Below are positions 33,748 to 36,063 of a stretch of DNA of 36,063 nt, one piece after another; within the stretch, counting starts at the first letter, position 1, and the number at the start of each line of letters is the position of its first letter. The DNA lies in the NCBI GenBank assembly GCA_903824755.1, contig CAIJXW010000066.1, positions 1 to 36,063 of the forward strand, given 5' to 3'. Position numbers and translations under genes: made by a program. The notes under the pieces were generated by a model, which saw nothing but the letters and a program-made list of their open reading frames with translations, did no database searches and was not told the origin of the DNA. Source of the DNA: an uncultured Bacteroidota bacterium. GTDB lineage: Bacteria > Bacteroidota > Bacteroidia > Flavobacteriales > Flavobacteriaceae.

Positions 33748-35013
33748 ATGCCTTATAGAAATATAGTAATACTCCTTTTTATACTCCTTTTTAGTACCGC
33801 AAAAGCCTCTTTTGTGTTGCTACCAATGGACGAAAACACCCAAAAAAATCACCTCAAAGCCTACGGAATTACCTACTGGTGCTTAAGCAAAAATTATAAA
33901 GCAAGTTGGTTATTAAACTACCGTGGCGGCTCTTTTCTACTTCCAGATGCACCCGAAATCCGAAAAGAATGTCAAATTCGAGGCGTTAGTTTTGAAGTGC
34001 TTTCCGATAGCGAAGAAGCCGCAATTTTATTAGAAATTGCTAGTCCATCGCAAAACATGGAAACCGTTATTCTTGAAAAAGCCCCCAAAATTGCAGTCTA
34101 TACACCAAAAGGGAAACAGCCTTGGGACGATGCGGTAACACTCGTCTTGACCTATGCCGAAATACCATTTACTCCCGTATATGACGAAGAAGTTTTGTCT
34201 GATGGGTTGCTTCTTTATGATTGGTTGCACTTGCATCACGAAGATTTTACGGGACAATATGGCAAATTCTACGGAGCTTATAGAAATGCGCCTTGGTATA
34301 TTGATCAAAAAAATGAATCTGAGCTATTAGCCCAAAAATTAGGTTATCCTAAAGTTTCTAACGAAAAATTGGCTGTTGCCAAAAAAATTAGGGATTTTGT
34401 TATCGGCGGTGGATTTATGTTTGCTATGTGTTCTGCAGCCGATAGTTTTGACATAGCTTTGTCGGCCGAGGGGGTTGATATTTGCGAATCAATGTTTGAT
34501 GGCGACCCAAGCGAAGGAAGTTATCAATCCAAAATTGACTACTCAAAAACTTTTGCTTTCAAGAATTTTATTTTAGATAGAAGACCAGACCATTATGAGT
34601 TTTCAGATATCGATATGACCGAGAAACGTCTCAATGTTCCTATGGATAAAGATTATTTTACACTAATGGAATATTCGGCAAAATGGGATCCAATTCCCAC
34701 AATGCTATGTCAAAATCATACCCAATTAGTAAAAGGCTTTATGGGGCAAACCACCGCTTTTGAAAGAGAATTAGTAAAATCAAATATTCTAGTTTTGGGC
34801 GAAAACCAGCTCAATAACGAAGCACGATACATTCATGGTCAAGTAGGGAAGGGCATGTTTACCTTTTTCGGTGGTCACGACCCCGAAGATTATAGGCATC
34901 AAGTAGGCGATGAACCCACCGTTTTGGATCTTCACCCTAACTCTCCTGGTTTCCGATTGATATTGAACAACGTGCTGTTTCCAGCTGCAAAGAAAAAAAA
35001 GCAAAAAACATAG
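33748..35013 (+). CDS. Secreted protein of the Bacteroidota 'asparagine synthetase B' family
   Basis: 421 residues with a signal peptide (about 1-20, ending AKA). The body reads FVLLPMDENTQKNHLKAYGITYWCLSK, SWLLNYRGGSFLLPD, HEDFTGQYGKFYGAYRNAPWYI and, later, LDLHPNSPGFRLILNNVLFPAAKKKK. I recognise the family as one that databases often name asparagine synthetase B. The sequence shows no class II glutaminase (no N-terminal catalytic Cys after processing of Met) and no SGGLDS-type ATP-binding loop, so that name is doubtful. A GGGFMFAMCSAADSFDIAL segment resembles the Cys-elbow of class I glutaminase-like folds. Exported function is unknown. It precedes a class I amidotransferase gene. Confidence 0.7.
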   Translation: MPYRNIVILLFILLFSTAKASFVLLPMDENTQKNHLKAYGITYWCLSKNYKASWLLNYRGGSFLLPDAPEIRKECQIRGVSFEVLSDSEEAAILLEIASPSQNMETVILEKAPKIAVYTPKGKQPWDDAVTLVLTYAEIPFTPVYDEEVLSDGLLLYDWLHLHHEDFTGQYGKFYGAYRNAPWYIDQKNESELLAQKLGYPKVSNEKLAVAKKIRDFVIGGGFMFAMCSAADSFDIALSAEGVDICESMFDGDPSEGSYQSKIDYSKTFAFKNFILDRRPDHYEFSDIDMTEKRLNVPMDKDYFTLMEYSAKWDPIPTMLCQNHTQLVKGFMGQTTAFERELVKSNILVLGENQLNNEARYIHGQVGKGMFTFFGGHDPEDYRHQVGDEPTVLDLHPNSPGFRLILNNVLFPAAKKKKQKT

Positions 35014-35056
35014 TGATCGTTTCCTTTTTTTATTCCTTTAATAATCAAAAACAAGT

Positions 35057-35626
35057 ATGACAAAAATTGTAATCATCGATAATTATGACAGTTTCACCTA
35101 TAACCTTGTCCATTATTTGGAGGATTTAGGGGCTGCGGTTACGGTCTATAAAAATGATGATTTTGAACTCGATGAACTTCTTGATTTTGACAAAATTGTA
35201 CTTTCTCCAGGACCAGGAATCCCAAAAGACGCAGGCCTATTAATCGATGTTGTGAAAACCTATTTCTCTTCAAAAAGTATCCTCGGAATTTGTCTTGGGC
35301 ATCAAGCTATCGCCGAATTTTTTGGCGGAAAATTATTAAATTCGGCTACCGTTTCTCACGGAATTGCCACTCTTATTGATACTCAAGTAGCCGATGAAAT
35401 TTTGTTTCAAGGATTAGAACCTCAATTTGAAGTGGGACGTTATCATTCATGGGTAGTCAATCCTGTTGGGTTTCCTGATGATTTAGAGATTACGTCACTC
35501 GATAAAGAAGGTACTATTATGTCTTTTCGCCACCATCACTATGATGTGAAAGGAGTTCAATTTCACCCTGAGAGTATTTTGACACCTCATGGAAAGCAAA
35601 TGCTTCAAAACTGGCTGAATTCTTAA
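35057..35626 (+). CDS. Anthranilate / aminodeoxychorismate synthase glutaminase subunit
   Basis: 189 residues of the class I glutamine amidotransferase family that releases ammonia for the chorismate-using partner. The catalytic Cys lies in GICLGHQAIAEFFGG, and the His-Glu pair in VQFHPESILT. The N-terminal IDNYDSFTYNLVHYLEDLG matches TrpG/PabA. Whether it serves tryptophan or folate (with TrpE or PabB) cannot be decided here, as no partner is in the window. It starts 43 nt after the secreted protein gene and may be cotranscribed. Confidence 0.92.
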   Translation: MTKIVIIDNYDSFTYNLVHYLEDLGAAVTVYKNDDFELDELLDFDKIVLSPGPGIPKDAGLLIDVVKTYFSSKSILGICLGHQAIAEFFGGKLLNSATVSHGIATLIDTQVADEILFQGLEPQFEVGRYHSWVVNPVGFPDDLEITSLDKEGTIMSFRHHHYDVKGVQFHPESILTPHGKQMLQNWLNS

Positions 35627-35826
35627 ATCAAACGATAAAATCGCAACTATTTTTGGAGTTATTGATATCGCTATTTCTATTTAGAATCAAATTTTAAAGA
35701 TTTTTTTAGCGTGTACTTTTCAATAAATCGTTCACAGATATAACCGGTAAAATGACGCCTTTCAAAACAGTATCTTTCCATGCATTAAAAAGCACTCCTC
35801 TTAAAGTCGAATAGGAAATGAAGTCT

Positions 35827-35981
35827 GGAGATTTCTAATGGTAATCTCCGCTCCCGCACGAATCATTTCGTGTGGTGTTACTGTTATTGCGAGGCACGAA
35901 GCAATCTGTTCAAAACCCACAAACTGATTGCTACGCTCGACTTCGTTGTGGGTTGGAGCGTGAAGCACGTGCTTGCGGGAG
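35827..35981. repeat. Nested inverted-repeat element
   Basis: A GC-richer island in the 437-bp region after the last gene. It begins with the hairpin GGAGATT / AATCTCC (35827-35849). Then the outer inverted repeat CTCCCGC (35851-35857) / GCGGGAG (35975-35981) encloses AACCCACAA (35914-35922) / TTGTGGGTT (35946-35954), and GCGAGGCACGAAGCAATC is a motif common in intergenic repeats of Bacteroidota. No ORF is seen. It could be a small non-autonomous mobile element or a structured RNA. Confidence 0.5.
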
Positions 35982-36063
35982 GTTAATCAATATCATGTAT
36001 GAATTTTTTTCCGTATTCAGTGTTTTCATAGTTCTTATATTTAGGATTATATTTATAAATATA

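Overview
The window looks like a chromosomal segment of a Flavobacterium-type member of the Bacteroidota. Supporting evidence: low GC content; promoters of the TTG-N20-TAnnTTTG type; a secreted protein with a type IX secretion C-terminal sorting tail; a split transketolase; a carbamoyl-phosphate synthase large subunit without its allosteric domain; and a dispersed intergenic repeat typical of flavobacteria. It contains no phage, plasmid or insertion sequence. Most genes are core metabolism or information processing, with several accessory blocks between them.

Layout. 0.1-5.3 kb: carB, then a secreted CotH-like protein. 5.3-6.9 kb (minus): a three-gene operon of a DUF2805/TIGR03643 protein, an SDR-fold protein without the catalytic tyrosine, and folE. 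7.0-8.4 kb (minus): rmuC. 8.4-8.7 kb: a decayed CRISPR-Cas remnant, made of a 5' fragment of cas1 fused to two degenerate repeats spaced 66 bp apart. 8.8-9.8 kb: an RNA pseudouridine synthase and trmL. 9.8-15.1 kb: a vitamin B12 uptake locus, with an ABC importer (minus) divergent from a cobalamin-riboswitch-controlled TonB receptor (plus). 15.2-17.3 kb: an ECF sigma factor, a probable anti-sigma factor and two DUF4252 proteins. 17.3-21.0 kb (minus): a MerR/CarH-like regulator followed by crtI, crtB and crtZ. 21.2-21.5 kb: tRNA-Leu and two identical tRNA-Lys genes. 21.6-27.5 kb: aroK, a phosphoribosyltransferase, an S4 RNA-binding protein, an FKBP-type lipoprotein, split transketolase and a secreted hydrolase. 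27.8-35.6 kb (plus): tgt, an LptF/G permease, an EamA transporter, accA, dnaB, a secreted protein of the family often labelled asparagine synthetase B, and a pabA/trpG-type amidotransferase. 35.8-36.0 kb: a nested inverted-repeat element.

The most coherent story is a candidate light-response network. The MerR-type regulator carries both signatures of adenosylcobalamin photoreceptors of the CarH/LitR family (W-x9-EH and E-x-H-x2-G) and leads the carotenoid operon. A B12 acquisition locus lies nearby. Its promoter shares a decamer with a perfect 12-bp inverted repeat in the promoter of the DUF2805-SDR-folE operon, a gene set that accompanies LitR systems in other bacteria. The second notable item is the CRISPR-Cas remnant. 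The regulatory links are inferences from sequence and have not been tested.
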